A program made the translations under genes and the position numbers. From Prevotella sp. (GTDB lineage Bacteria > Bacteroidota > Bacteroidia > Bacteroidales > Bacteroidaceae), in NCBI GenBank assembly GCA_022788105.1, contig JALEVZ010000031.1, forward strand, positions 1-41,239: a stretch of DNA of 41,239 nucleotides. Reading direction: 5' to 3'. Below, piece after piece: positions 33,851-40,701 of the stretch; the first letter of the stretch is position 1, and each line of letters begins with the position of its first letter. Under the pieces are notes generated by a model. The model was not told where the DNA came from. It did no database searches and saw only the letters and a program-made list of their open reading frames with translations.

Positions 33851-34714
33851 ATGAGACAATTAAAAATCATCAAATCGTTTACGAATCGCGAAAGCGATTC
33901 ACTTGATAAGTACCTGCAAGACATAGGCCACGAAGAATTGCTTACACTCGATGAAGAAGTGGAACTTGCACAACGCATCAGAGAGGGAGACTCCAAAGCA
34001 CTTGAAAAGCTGACAAGAGCCAACCTCAGATTTGTCGTCTCTGTAGCCAAGCAATACCAGAACCAGGGACTCAGCCTGCCCGACCTCATAAACGAAGGAA
34101 ACATTGGACTGATAAAAGCAGCACGTAAGTTTGACGAGACACGTGGCTTTAAGTTCATCTCCTACGCTGTGTGGTGGATTAGACAAAGCATTCTGCAAGC
34201 CATTGCAGAACAGGGACGCCCCGTGCGTCTGCCGTTGAATCAGGTGAGTTCGGTAAACAAGATAAACAAAGCGCTCAACAAATTTGAGCAGGAAAACGAG
34301 CGTAGACCAAGCGTCGAAGAGATAGCGTCGTCTACAGATCTGCCTCAAGAGAAGATAGAAGAGGCTATAAAAGCCAACACTAAGCAGGTGTCGATGGACG
34401 CGCCGTTCAAAGACGGCGAAGAAAGCAGCCTCGCTGACGTGCTGTATAGCGAAGACAGCCCGTCAACAGATGCCGAGTTGCTGAAGCAATCGCTACGCGA
34501 AGAGATGGCGATGGCGCTCAGTGTGCTCAACGAAAGGGAGCGCAACGTCATCACTGCGTTCTACGGAATAGGGCAAGCGGAGATGACTATGGACGAAATC
34601 GGTAAGAAATTCGGACTCACTCGTGAACGTGTGAGACAGATTCGCGAACGTGCTCTGCGTCGCTTGCGCCAGCAGACACAAAACAAAATGCTCAAGACGT
34701 ACTTGGGAAAGTAA
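33851..34714 (+). CDS. rpoD: Primary RNA polymerase sigma factor (Bacteroidota sigma-70)
   Basis: Primary sigma factor of 287 residues, the short form typical of Bacteroidota with no long region 1.1. Region 1.2 ([20 protein letters not shown]), region 2 ([49 protein letters not shown]), region 3 ([18 protein letters not shown]) and region 4.2 ([20 protein letters not shown]) are all present. It is the factor that recognises the TTTG/TAnnTTTG promoters seen throughout this window. The N-terminus [20 protein letters not shown] matches Bacteroidota RpoD. Confidence 0.96.
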   Translation: MRQLKIIKSFTNRESDSLDKYLQDIGHEELLTLDEEVELAQRIREGDSKALEKLTRANLRFVVSVAKQYQNQGLSLPDLINEGNIGLIKAARKFDETRGFKFISYAVWWIRQSILQAIAEQGRPVRLPLNQVSSVNKINKALNKFEQENERRPSVEEIASSTDLPQEKIEEAIKANTKQVSMDAPFKDGEESSLADVLYSEDSPSTDAELLKQSLREEMAMALSVLNERERNVITAFYGIGQAEMTMDEIGKKFGLTRERVRQIRERALRRLRQQTQNKMLKTYLGK

Positions 34715-34742
34715 GAAAACATATTAGCAAATATACACAATC

Positions 34743-35267
34743 ATGCTTTTAAAAAAATATTTATTTGCAGCCTTAGCCTGCCTGATGATGGCAAGCAACG
34801 CTAACGCTGCGGAGAAGACAAAGAAAGTTTATGTCTACGGTATAGCCATTTCGTTCAACGACTCTACCGTCTACATCACAGACATACAGACTCTTGACTC
34901 TGCCGTTATAACTAAAAAGTCGAAATTTCTCTATGGACGCGACAGCTATTCATACCAGTTTCGTGACTATCTGAAGGCAAACGAGACAAGCACACCGACA
35001 TGTGCTACGACATTCGCCACAAAGCAGAAAGACATCGAAAAGAAATACATCGCAACAAAGAAACGCTACGGTAACGGCAAGTTCATACTGAAACACATCA
35101 CTCCCAACCAGTTCCAGTTCAGCACAATAGAGATGGATAATGACGAGGAAGTGACTCTCAGCAAGCAAGAGCGCAAAGCCTTGAAGAAGAAAGAGAAGGC
35201 AGAACGCAAAAAAGAGAAGGCAGAACGCAAAAAAGAGAAGACTGAAACGCAAAAAAGAGAAGACTGA
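34743..35267 (+). CDS. Secreted protein with Lys/Glu-rich repeat tail
   Basis: Protein of 174 residues with a signal peptide (MLLKKYLFAALACLMMASNANA). Residues 25-135 form a compact domain (KVYVYGIAISFNDSTVYITD, then FILKHITPNQFQFSTIEM) of a type I do not recognise. The tail is a helical Lys/Glu repeat (KKEKAER units of seven residues). In DNA the tail is a tandem array whose unit changes from 21 to 22 nt at 35229, so the frame slips and stops at TGA 35265 while the array goes on. Deleting one A in each 22-nt unit would continue the repeat to TAA near 35325. The gene is 28 nt after rpoD and may be co-transcribed with it. Confidence 0.75.
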   Translation: MLLKKYLFAALACLMMASNANAAEKTKKVYVYGIAISFNDSTVYITDIQTLDSAVITKKSKFLYGRDSYSYQFRDYLKANETSTPTCATTFATKQKDIEKKYIATKKRYGNGKFILKHITPNQFQFSTIEMDNDEEVTLSKQERKALKKKEKAERKKEKAERKKEKTETQKRED

Positions 35268-35310
35268 AACGCAAGAAAGAGAAAGCTGAAACGCAAGAAA
35301 GAGAAAAAAG
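35187..35310 (+). repeat. Tandem repeat crossing the end of a coding region
   Basis: Two 21-nt units (35187, 35208), three 22-nt units (35229, 35251, 35273) and a partial sixth (35295-35310), all with AAAGAGAA and GAACGC or GAAACGC. The extra A in the 22-nt units breaks the heptad reading frame. Confidence 0.88.
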
Positions 35311-35364
35311 CAATAAGCCCCTCATAAAGCTTGCATGAGTCCACGACCACCATGTCGTAAAGAA

Positions 35365-35408
35365 CACGAAACGTTGCAAAAATCAACACGAAACGTTGCC
35401 AAAGCCAA
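35365..35408 (+). repeat. Two 22-nt tandem units before the HPr-kinase-like gene
   Basis: CACGAAACGTTGC occurs at 35365 and at 35387, 22 nt apart; the second unit ends 13 nt before the ATG at 35422. The centre AACGTT is a palindrome. Confidence 0.82.
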
Positions 35409-35421
35409 CACATTAAATATT

Positions 35422-36324
35422 ATGCACAACGAGAAATCATACATATATTGTATTGCAGATTTCCGCATAAACATATCGTTCAGCAAAGATGGAATCAACG
35501 ACAAGAACTTGATTCCATCTTTTGACGTTTTTAGGCGAACCGAAACAGATAGTCCTTCGGAAGATACTCTGTTTTCGTTGTATGTCGACGACAGCATCGC
35601 CCCATTTCCGAAAGACCAAAGAGAGCGCATAAGGACGTTTGACACTGGAAACGGCGACACCACCGTGGACAAGCTAAAAGACGGTGGTTACCAATACATA
35701 ATAAAGAATATACACGGCAAAGGGTGCTGTCTGCTGCAAACAGACAAGGAGTTCAGACACTGCAGATGTGCGCTTAACGGTAGCTACAACATGCGAAGCT
35801 TCGGTCTGAACAACGCTTTGATGCTCATATTCGCGTTTAACAGCTGCAGAAAACAGACCCTACTTATCCATGCCTCGCTTGTAAGGCACAAGGGAAAAGG
35901 CTACGCTTTCATTGCGAAGAGCGGGACAGGCAAGAGCACTCAGGTAAGCATGTGGCTGAGACACATACCTGAATGTGACCTCATGAACGACGACAACCCC
36001 ATCGTCAGGATAATAGACAGCACACCTTATATATATGGTAGTCCGTGGAGTGGTAAGACTCCGTGCTACCGCGACGTAAAGGCGCCTCTCGGAGCCATCA
36101 CCCGAATAGACCGCGCGAAGACCAATTCCATTGACCAACTGTCCCCCATAGAGGCGTTTGCGTCTGTCCTTCCGTCTTGCTCCTCAATGAAATGGGACGA
36201 AGAAATATTCAACCACGTCTGCAATACGGTAACGAAAATCATAGAGACCACGGGCATATACACCCTACATTGTCTGCCCGACAAAGAATCAGCAGAGATA
36301 TGTGCAGCCAAAATAGTAAAATAA
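35422..36324 (+). CDS. HPr-kinase-like protein
   Basis: Protein of 300 residues whose second half resembles the catalytic domain of HPr kinase/phosphorylase. LLIHASLVRHKGKGYAFIAK includes the conserved His150. The P-loop is IAKSGTGKST (164-173), the Asp pair is in LMNDDNPIV (190-191) and GSPWSGKTP (207-215) follows. The first ~135 residues do not resemble the HprK N-terminal domain. Genuine HprK controls carbon uptake; HprK-like kinases of this shape instead occur in peptide and exopolysaccharide clusters with PqqD-like proteins (HprK-related systems, some lasso peptide clusters), which matches the neighbours here. The start at 35422 is chosen because the upstream frame overlaps a 22-nt repeat. 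It overlaps the next gene by 25 nt, so the two are coupled. Confidence 0.82.
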   Translation: MHNEKSYIYCIADFRINISFSKDGINDKNLIPSFDVFRRTETDSPSEDTLFSLYVDDSIAPFPKDQRERIRTFDTGNGDTTVDKLKDGGYQYIIKNIHGKGCCLLQTDKEFRHCRCALNGSYNMRSFGLNNALMLIFAFNSCRKQTLLIHASLVRHKGKGYAFIAKSGTGKSTQVSMWLRHIPECDLMNDDNPIVRIIDSTPYIYGSPWSGKTPCYRDVKAPLGAITRIDRAKTNSIDQLSPIEAFASVLPSCSSMKWDEEIFNHVCNTVTKIIETTGIYTLHCLPDKESAEICAAKIVK

Positions 36325-36806
36325 GGGAAATACAATTTCTCAACTCCGAGTTTCTACCAGAGATATCGAAGATTCTCGACGAGGGCCATACGGTCACGCT
36401 AAAGCTAAGAGGTAGAAGCATGCGTCCATTCTTGGAAGACGGACGCGACAAGGCACTCATAAAGAAAGCAGACGACATACATGTCGGCGACGCTGTGTTG
36501 GCAGAGACATTCAAAGGAGTGTTCGTCCTGCACAGAATAATCAGTATTGACGGCGACAACGTCACCTTGCGCGGCGACGGCAACCTCAACACCGAGCGTT
36601 GCACCCGAAAAGACGTGAAAGGCACGGTCGTCGGCTTCTACAGAAAAGGCCGCCCGACCCTCGACAGCACCGACTCCATGAAATGGAAGGTGTATTCCTA
36701 CCTGTGGACACGTCTCTACCCCATCCGTCGCTACCTGCTTGCCTTCCATCGGATAATATGGTTAAGGATATTCCCGCCAAAGACTTCGTCTACGCAGAAG
36801 CATTAA
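36300..36806 (+). CDS. S24/S26-type peptidase with probable Ser-His dyad
   Basis: Protein of 168 residues. KLRGRSMRPFLEDG supplies the nucleophile Ser40 in the S-M-x-P motif shared by S24 and S26 peptidases. The position expected for the general base reads FVLHRIISI, giving His78 rather than Lys, as in the Sec11/SipW (S26B) signal peptidases. The following GDGN matches the GDxN box of that group. The N-terminus has no membrane segment, whereas residues 130-158 are aromatic and basic (YLWTRLYPIRRYLLAFHRII) and could lie on the membrane. The start at 36300 is the only ATG that keeps the motif and lies inside the kinase gene. It probably processes a secreted peptide or protein in this pathway; no substrate is visible in the window. 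Confidence 0.78.
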   Translation: MCSQNSKIREIQFLNSEFLPEISKILDEGHTVTLKLRGRSMRPFLEDGRDKALIKKADDIHVGDAVLAETFKGVFVLHRIISIDGDNVTLRGDGNLNTERCTRKDVKGTVVGFYRKGRPTLDSTDSMKWKVYSYLWTRLYPIRRYLLAFHRIIWLRIFPPKTSSTQKH

Positions 36807-36838
36807 ATCAAACAGAAAACAAAAAGAAACACAACGAT

Positions 36839-37105
36839 ATGAAAACAAAGAATGGATTCAAACTCAGAGACATCTGTGGAGAGAAAATCGTCATTGCAGA
36901 AGGCAAAGAGAACATAGACTTCAGCAACATCATAAGCATGAACGAAAGCTCCGCTTTCCTGTGGGAAAAACTTTGCGGCAAAGAGTTCACGGAAGAAGAC
37001 ATGGTAAAGCTTCTGACCGAAGAGTATGATGTAGACCAAGAGACAGCAATCAACGACTGTAAAGCACTGGCTTCGCAATGGAAAGAGGCTGGAATCATTG
37101 AATAA
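36839..37105 (+). CDS. PqqD-like peptide chaperone
   Basis: Protein of 88 residues with the PqqD fold: KLRDICGEKIVIAEGKENID, then IISMNESSAFLWEKLCGKEF and a helical end LLTEEYDVDQETAINDCKAL. PqqD-like proteins (RiPP recognition elements) bind leader peptides and present them to modifying enzymes. It lies 32 nt after the peptidase gene and closes the three-gene unit, which ends in a strong terminator. No radical SAM or other classical RiPP enzyme is adjacent, so the client is unknown. Confidence 0.83.
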   Translation: MKTKNGFKLRDICGEKIVIAEGKENIDFSNIISMNESSAFLWEKLCGKEFTEEDMVKLLTEEYDVDQETAINDCKALASQWKEAGIIE

Positions 37106-37124
37106 GCAACGCGAATCTCGTTAA

Positions 37125-37255
37125 CACAAGGACTCCTTTTCAAACCCACAAGGACTCCTTTTCAAGGCACACAAGACTCCTTTTCGAGCCACACAAGGAC
37201 TCCTTTTCGAGCCACACGAGGCCTCTTCTCGAACTTCACGAGAAGCTATTCTAAA
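37125..37255 (+). repeat. Array of 22-23 nt units after the PqqD-like gene
   Basis: Units start at 37125, 37147, 37170, 37192, 37215 and 37237 (partial). The first four contain the dyad AAGGACTCCTT (one base missing in the third); the fifth carries GAGGCCTC instead, which keeps the dyad. CTTCTCG (37225-37231) pairs with CGAGAAG (37239-37245). Confidence 0.88.
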
Positions 37256-37259
37256 TAAC

Positions 37260-37316
37260 ATGAGGGACAAACCACAGCTAAAAACTTCAGCAAGTGGTTT
37301 GTCCCTCATTTCTTTT
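37260..37316 (+). terminator. Terminator of the HPr-kinase-like/peptidase/PqqD unit
   Basis: ATGAGGGACAAACCAC (37260-37275) and GTGGTTTGTCCCTCAT (37294-37309) form a perfect 16-bp stem followed by TTCTTTTCTT. Confidence 0.88.
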
Positions 37317-37377
37317 CTTACGACAACACGACAACGTTGACAACTATTAATCAACGTCTGAAGCCGCACAACGCGCC

Positions 37378-38577
37378 CTACTCACGTCGCCGCCATATCT
37401 TGAGAATCTTTCTTCTGACGACCACCATGTTGATAATCGACACCGCAATAAACAGTGCCAAGCCGAGCAGCAACATCGGGCAGATAGTGCCTTCTGAAAG
37501 GTCGGGCATCAACGTTGTCAGCATGTCCATATAATAGTGGCGTGAGAACGTCACAAGCACAATGACAAGCGCCAGCACACAGAGGTTAAGCAATATCGCA
37601 AGCGTCTGGTAAGGACGTGCCACCCTTGACGGGCTATATCCTATAAGCAGCAGATTTTCAAGCTTATAAGAGTTTTTCTGCACAAGAAGGTAGATACTAA
37701 GCATTAGGATGTAGAAGCTCAACAGAGAGATAACAAGTCCTACCACCACCACTACGAGCACGGTAAGTCTCAGGAAAGAAGTCATCTTCTCTACGTTCGC
37801 GTTGCTGTTTTCTGCTTCATATCCATTGCTGTCGAGGTATTTGGAGAAATCATTGTCTGTCGGATTCTTCACCTCTACGACCAAACGAGTCGGCTCATTA
37901 GCAGCATCGGGAGCGAAACGAGCATTGCTCCACTTCATAAAAGACTCTGGCACAAGTATAGAGTTCAGTCTACTGCTAAACCCAATAACCTTTCCCTTAA
38001 ACTGGTTATGAAGTCCATTGCCGTTTATGAAGATGGTGAAATCGATCATTCCGACCACACCGTCAGATATCTTCGGCAGAGAATGAGACTGCGCAAAGCC
38101 GAAGTTATACATCGTCAAGTATGAGCGCGGCAAGATAATCGGCACCACATCATCGCCCTCCGCATAGTGCCACTGCGACAAAGAGATGTCCACAAACCGG
38201 TCGGGAATACTTTCAAAGAACATCTCCGAGTTCAATATTGTCACACCGTTTATCCCCATCGTCGCCTCAGCCTTATACGAAGCCGACAGAAACTGTCCGA
38301 CAGAAGCAACGGAAGGCTGTCCTTCCACGTCGTCAACCTCAGACTTGCTAAACATGTTTGAACGGCCAGAGATGGTCGTGGCAGTGCCTATCTTCTTGCT
38401 TACAATGACATAATCGGCCTTCATGAAGCTGTCGTTCTGCGTGAAGACAGGCAGAACGTCACGATAAAACTGATAACCAAACAGCACAATGAACATGCCA
38501 AGAAGATTTGCCAGGAAGAAACCTGCAAACTGAGGTATGCTAACGTGCTGACGCAACAATTTCCAAACAAGACTCAT
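37378..38577 (-). CDS. FtsX-type ABC transporter permease
   Basis: Membrane protein of 399 residues with the MacB/LolC-type plan: one membrane segment near the N-terminus (about 18-40, FFLANLLGMFIVLFGYQFY), a periplasmic domain of roughly 230 residues, then three segments (about 270-300, 320-350, 365-390), with an FtsX core (LVQKNSYKLENLLLIGYSPS). Such transporters do mechanical work on periplasmic lipoproteins, peptides or lipids rather than moving solutes through a channel. Its ATG overlaps the stop of the ATPase gene (ATGA), so the two are coupled. It is convergent with the PqqD unit and separated from it by a terminator. Confidence 0.87.
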   Translation of the reverse strand: MSLVWKLLRQHVSIPQFAGFFLANLLGMFIVLFGYQFYRDVLPVFTQNDSFMKADYVIVSKKIGTATTISGRSNMFSKSEVDDVEGQPSVASVGQFLSASYKAEATMGINGVTILNSEMFFESIPDRFVDISLSQWHYAEGDDVVPIILPRSYLTMYNFGFAQSHSLPKISDGVVGMIDFTIFINGNGLHNQFKGKVIGFSSRLNSILVPESFMKWSNARFAPDAANEPTRLVVEVKNPTDNDFSKYLDSNGYEAENSNANVEKMTSFLRLTVLVVVVVGLVISLLSFYILMLSIYLLVQKNSYKLENLLLIGYSPSRVARPYQTLAILLNLCVLALVIVLVTFSRHYYMDMLTTLMPDLSEGTICPMLLLGLALFIAVSIINMVVVRRKILKIWRRRE

Positions 38578-39218
38578 AACTTCAATATTTTATCGTAATC
38601 AAGATTCATGTGTTTTCCGATGCTGGTCACTATGACGCCAGCCCCCTGACGTTTTGCCTCAGACATCATGATAGACGCCATCACTTCGGCATTGGCATCG
38701 TCGAGATGGCTTATCGGTTCGTCAACCACAATAAAGTCAAACGGCTGCGCCAACGCACGAATCATAGCCACGCGCTGCTGCTGACCGAAAGACATGTGGG
38801 CTACCAACGAGTCGAGTTTGTCGGCTATACCAAGCATGGAGAACCACTCCTTAAGCTGCGCCTCGGTCTGATAGGCAGTCAAATCGTTCTTTATCTTCAC
38901 GTTCTCCCACGCCGTAAGTTCCGGGAAAAGGCGCAGCTCTTGAAACAAATAACTGATGTGTCTCTGACGCAGTTCAGTCCACCCGTCTATCGAAAAAGTC
39001 GTAACGTCCTTATCGTCGAACAGCACCTTGCCGTCGTAGTCGTGTCTATAGCCCACGATGTAGCTGCAAAACGTGCTCTTACCCTTTCCGCTTCCAGCCT
39101 CAACGAGGTACAGGCGCCCCTTCTCAAACGTCAGATTCTGACACCACACCTCTGACTCAATGTCGCTATTGTCTGCAAACACATGCGGCAATACCGATTG
39201 AAAATAAATATTTTCCAT
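38574..39218 (-). CDS. ABC transporter ATP-binding protein, divergent motifs
   Basis: ATPase of 214 residues, partner of the permease that overlaps its end by 4 nt. Walker A is EAGSGKGKST with Ala for the first Gly, the Q-loop is SYLFQELRLFPELTAWENV, the signature is MSFGQQQR instead of LSGGQ, Walker B is FIVVDEPISHLD, and the H-loop region reads VIVTSIGKHM without His in the normal place. The pattern is of the LolD/MacB group but altered, so ATP hydrolysis may be slow or need another residue. It could serve lipoprotein or envelope-stress traffic; DUF4836 lies upstream. Confidence 0.87.
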   Translation of the reverse strand: MENIYFQSVLPHVFADNSDIESEVWCQNLTFEKGRLYLVEAGSGKGKSTFCSYIVGYRHDYDGKVLFDDKDVTTFSIDGWTELRQRHISYLFQELRLFPELTAWENVKIKNDLTAYQTEAQLKEWFSMLGIADKLDSLVAHMSFGQQQRVAMIRALAQPFDFIVVDEPISHLDDANAEVMASIMMSEAKRQGAGVIVTSIGKHMNLDYDKILKL

Positions 39219-39286
39219 TATATTCTACATATTATTTAACGCCGTTCACACGGTCATTATAAATAACAGATGGTTTTAAAACATGC

Positions 39287-40651
39287 CTACTCCATCACGT
39301 ACAAGACGTATTTCAGATTGCCCAGCACCGACTTCACAACACTTGCCGCATCTGACGTGCCAGCTACAGCGCCGATATTAAGCAACATGGCCATACGCTT
39401 GCCAGCCATCTCCTGTACCATAGCCGTCGGCAGCGGATTGCGTGAGCGCTGCGTTCCGTCCATAACCTCCTGGAGATTGGCGCCACAAAAGAAATAAGAA
39501 GACGGTGTCACACCGAAATAGAAGTTAGTGTTGCCACCTTTATAGCAATAGGCATTGGTGCCCGCATCGTCTATTCTGCAGCCCGACGGACACGACTTCT
39601 TCCAGTAGCCGACGTCTTTCAGCCAGTCGCTGTTGCCGAGCTTGGCAGTCATCGACAGATTCATCTTGTCCTGTCCATAGCCAGAAACGCCAATAACCAA
39701 ACCGCCATCCATGCTGCGAACAATGTTGTCCATATCTATAGCCATATTCAGTCCCGTAAGCATGGCCTGCACTCCCTTGTTCTGCTGTAGCATGGGCAGG
39801 AGGTCACGACCGTCAACATCAAGCACCAGAGTCATCGTCTGAGCTGTGTCAACAGACTTCAAGACGTCAGCACTGATAGGGCGAAGCTTGGCATGAGAAG
39901 CCTTTAACGCCTCGTCAACGGTTTTGTTTTCAGAATATGTCGTGCCGTTTATCTTCAGCACATCGCCACTGAAAGACAAGCCGGCAGCAACCATCACCTG
40001 CGAAGCATCTGCCTCTTTAGGCGCTCCAAGAGTGAACGGAGCGACCAATTTGTCGGGCAACGCATCGGCTTGAGCGACGAGCGCGATGGGCGAATCGATG
40101 GAGTCTAAACGCGAATAAAGCTTTGACGTCACGACACTCTGCTCCTCGTCCTGCTTAAAATAGTTCACGACACGACGCTCTGTCTCTGCCTTGTCGGCAG
40201 CGGTGATAGGCCCTGTCACCATCATGGCGTTGTCGTCATAAGCCACAAGCCACGTGTTGTTGAAGAAAGAGAACTTCACCTCTCCCCTCTTTGCCACCGC
40301 ATCGCACTTCTTCTGAGCCACGCAGAGCTCTATCAACTTTTCAAAATCGCTGCTGCTTTTTAGTCTCGCCACCAGACCAGTGTTGCCATCTTTTGCTTCA
40401 AACAAATAGATTCGCGACTCGTGGTCGATGCCCGTTTCGCCTTCGGCAGCGTCGCCCAAGACTGTCTTCAACACCGCTTTGCCGTCGAAGTGGGCTTGTT
40501 CAACCTTCTGCATATCAACAGACGCCAACGCGACACAGCGTGCCGGAATCACGTTTACATAATCGTTTTTGGAACACGAAACTAAAAGCGCTGCCGCGAA
40601 AAGAAACAGCAGTCGCGTTATATTATAAATGTTGTGTGAATTTACTGACAT
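39287..40651 (-). CDS. DUF4836 family lipoprotein
   Basis: Lipoprotein of 454 residues of DUF4836, a family largely limited to Bacteroidota with no known function. The start at 40651 (MSVNSHNIYNITRLLFLFAAALLVSC) gives a signal peptide with lipidation Cys at position 26; a GTG at 40705 overlapping the rsmE stop is a less likely start. YVNVIPARCVALASVDMQK and later TMTLVLDVDGRDLLPMLQQN are typical of the family. It lies between rsmE and the ABC pair on one strand, 68 bp from the latter. The ABC pair and this protein could form one envelope unit, but this is inference. Confidence 0.83.
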   Translation of the reverse strand: MSVNSHNIYNITRLLFLFAAALLVSCSKNDYVNVIPARCVALASVDMQKVEQAHFDGKAVLKTVLGDAAEGETGIDHESRIYLFEAKDGNTGLVARLKSSSDFEKLIELCVAQKKCDAVAKRGEVKFSFFNNTWLVAYDDNAMMVTGPITAADKAETERRVVNYFKQDEEQSVVTSKLYSRLDSIDSPIALVAQADALPDKLVAPFTLGAPKEADASQVMVAAGLSFSGDVLKINGTTYSENKTVDEALKASHAKLRPISADVLKSVDTAQTMTLVLDVDGRDLLPMLQQNKGVQAMLTGLNMAIDMDNIVRSMDGGLVIGVSGYGQDKMNLSMTAKLGNSDWLKDVGYWKKSCPSGCRIDDAGTNAYCYKGGNTNFYFGVTPSSYFFCGANLQEVMDGTQRSRNPLPTAMVQEMAGKRMAMLLNIGAVAGTSDAASVVKSVLGNLKYVLYVME

Positions 40652-40701
40652 ATCCAAACTATAAAAACAGCCGTCACGCTGTGTATTATCCTTGCTAACA
40701 A

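Noticed and set aside
35422..36324. True HPr kinase/phosphorylase of carbon catabolite control
   Set aside because: The N-terminal half does not match HprK, and the neighbours are a peptidase and a PqqD-like protein rather than PTS genes.
37378..39218. ABC transporter as the exporter of the HPr-kinase-like/PqqD unit
   Set aside because: It is on the opposite strand, convergent, separated by a strong terminator, and of the FtsX type rather than a peptide exporter with a peptidase domain. Its neighbours upstream are DUF4836 and rsmE.
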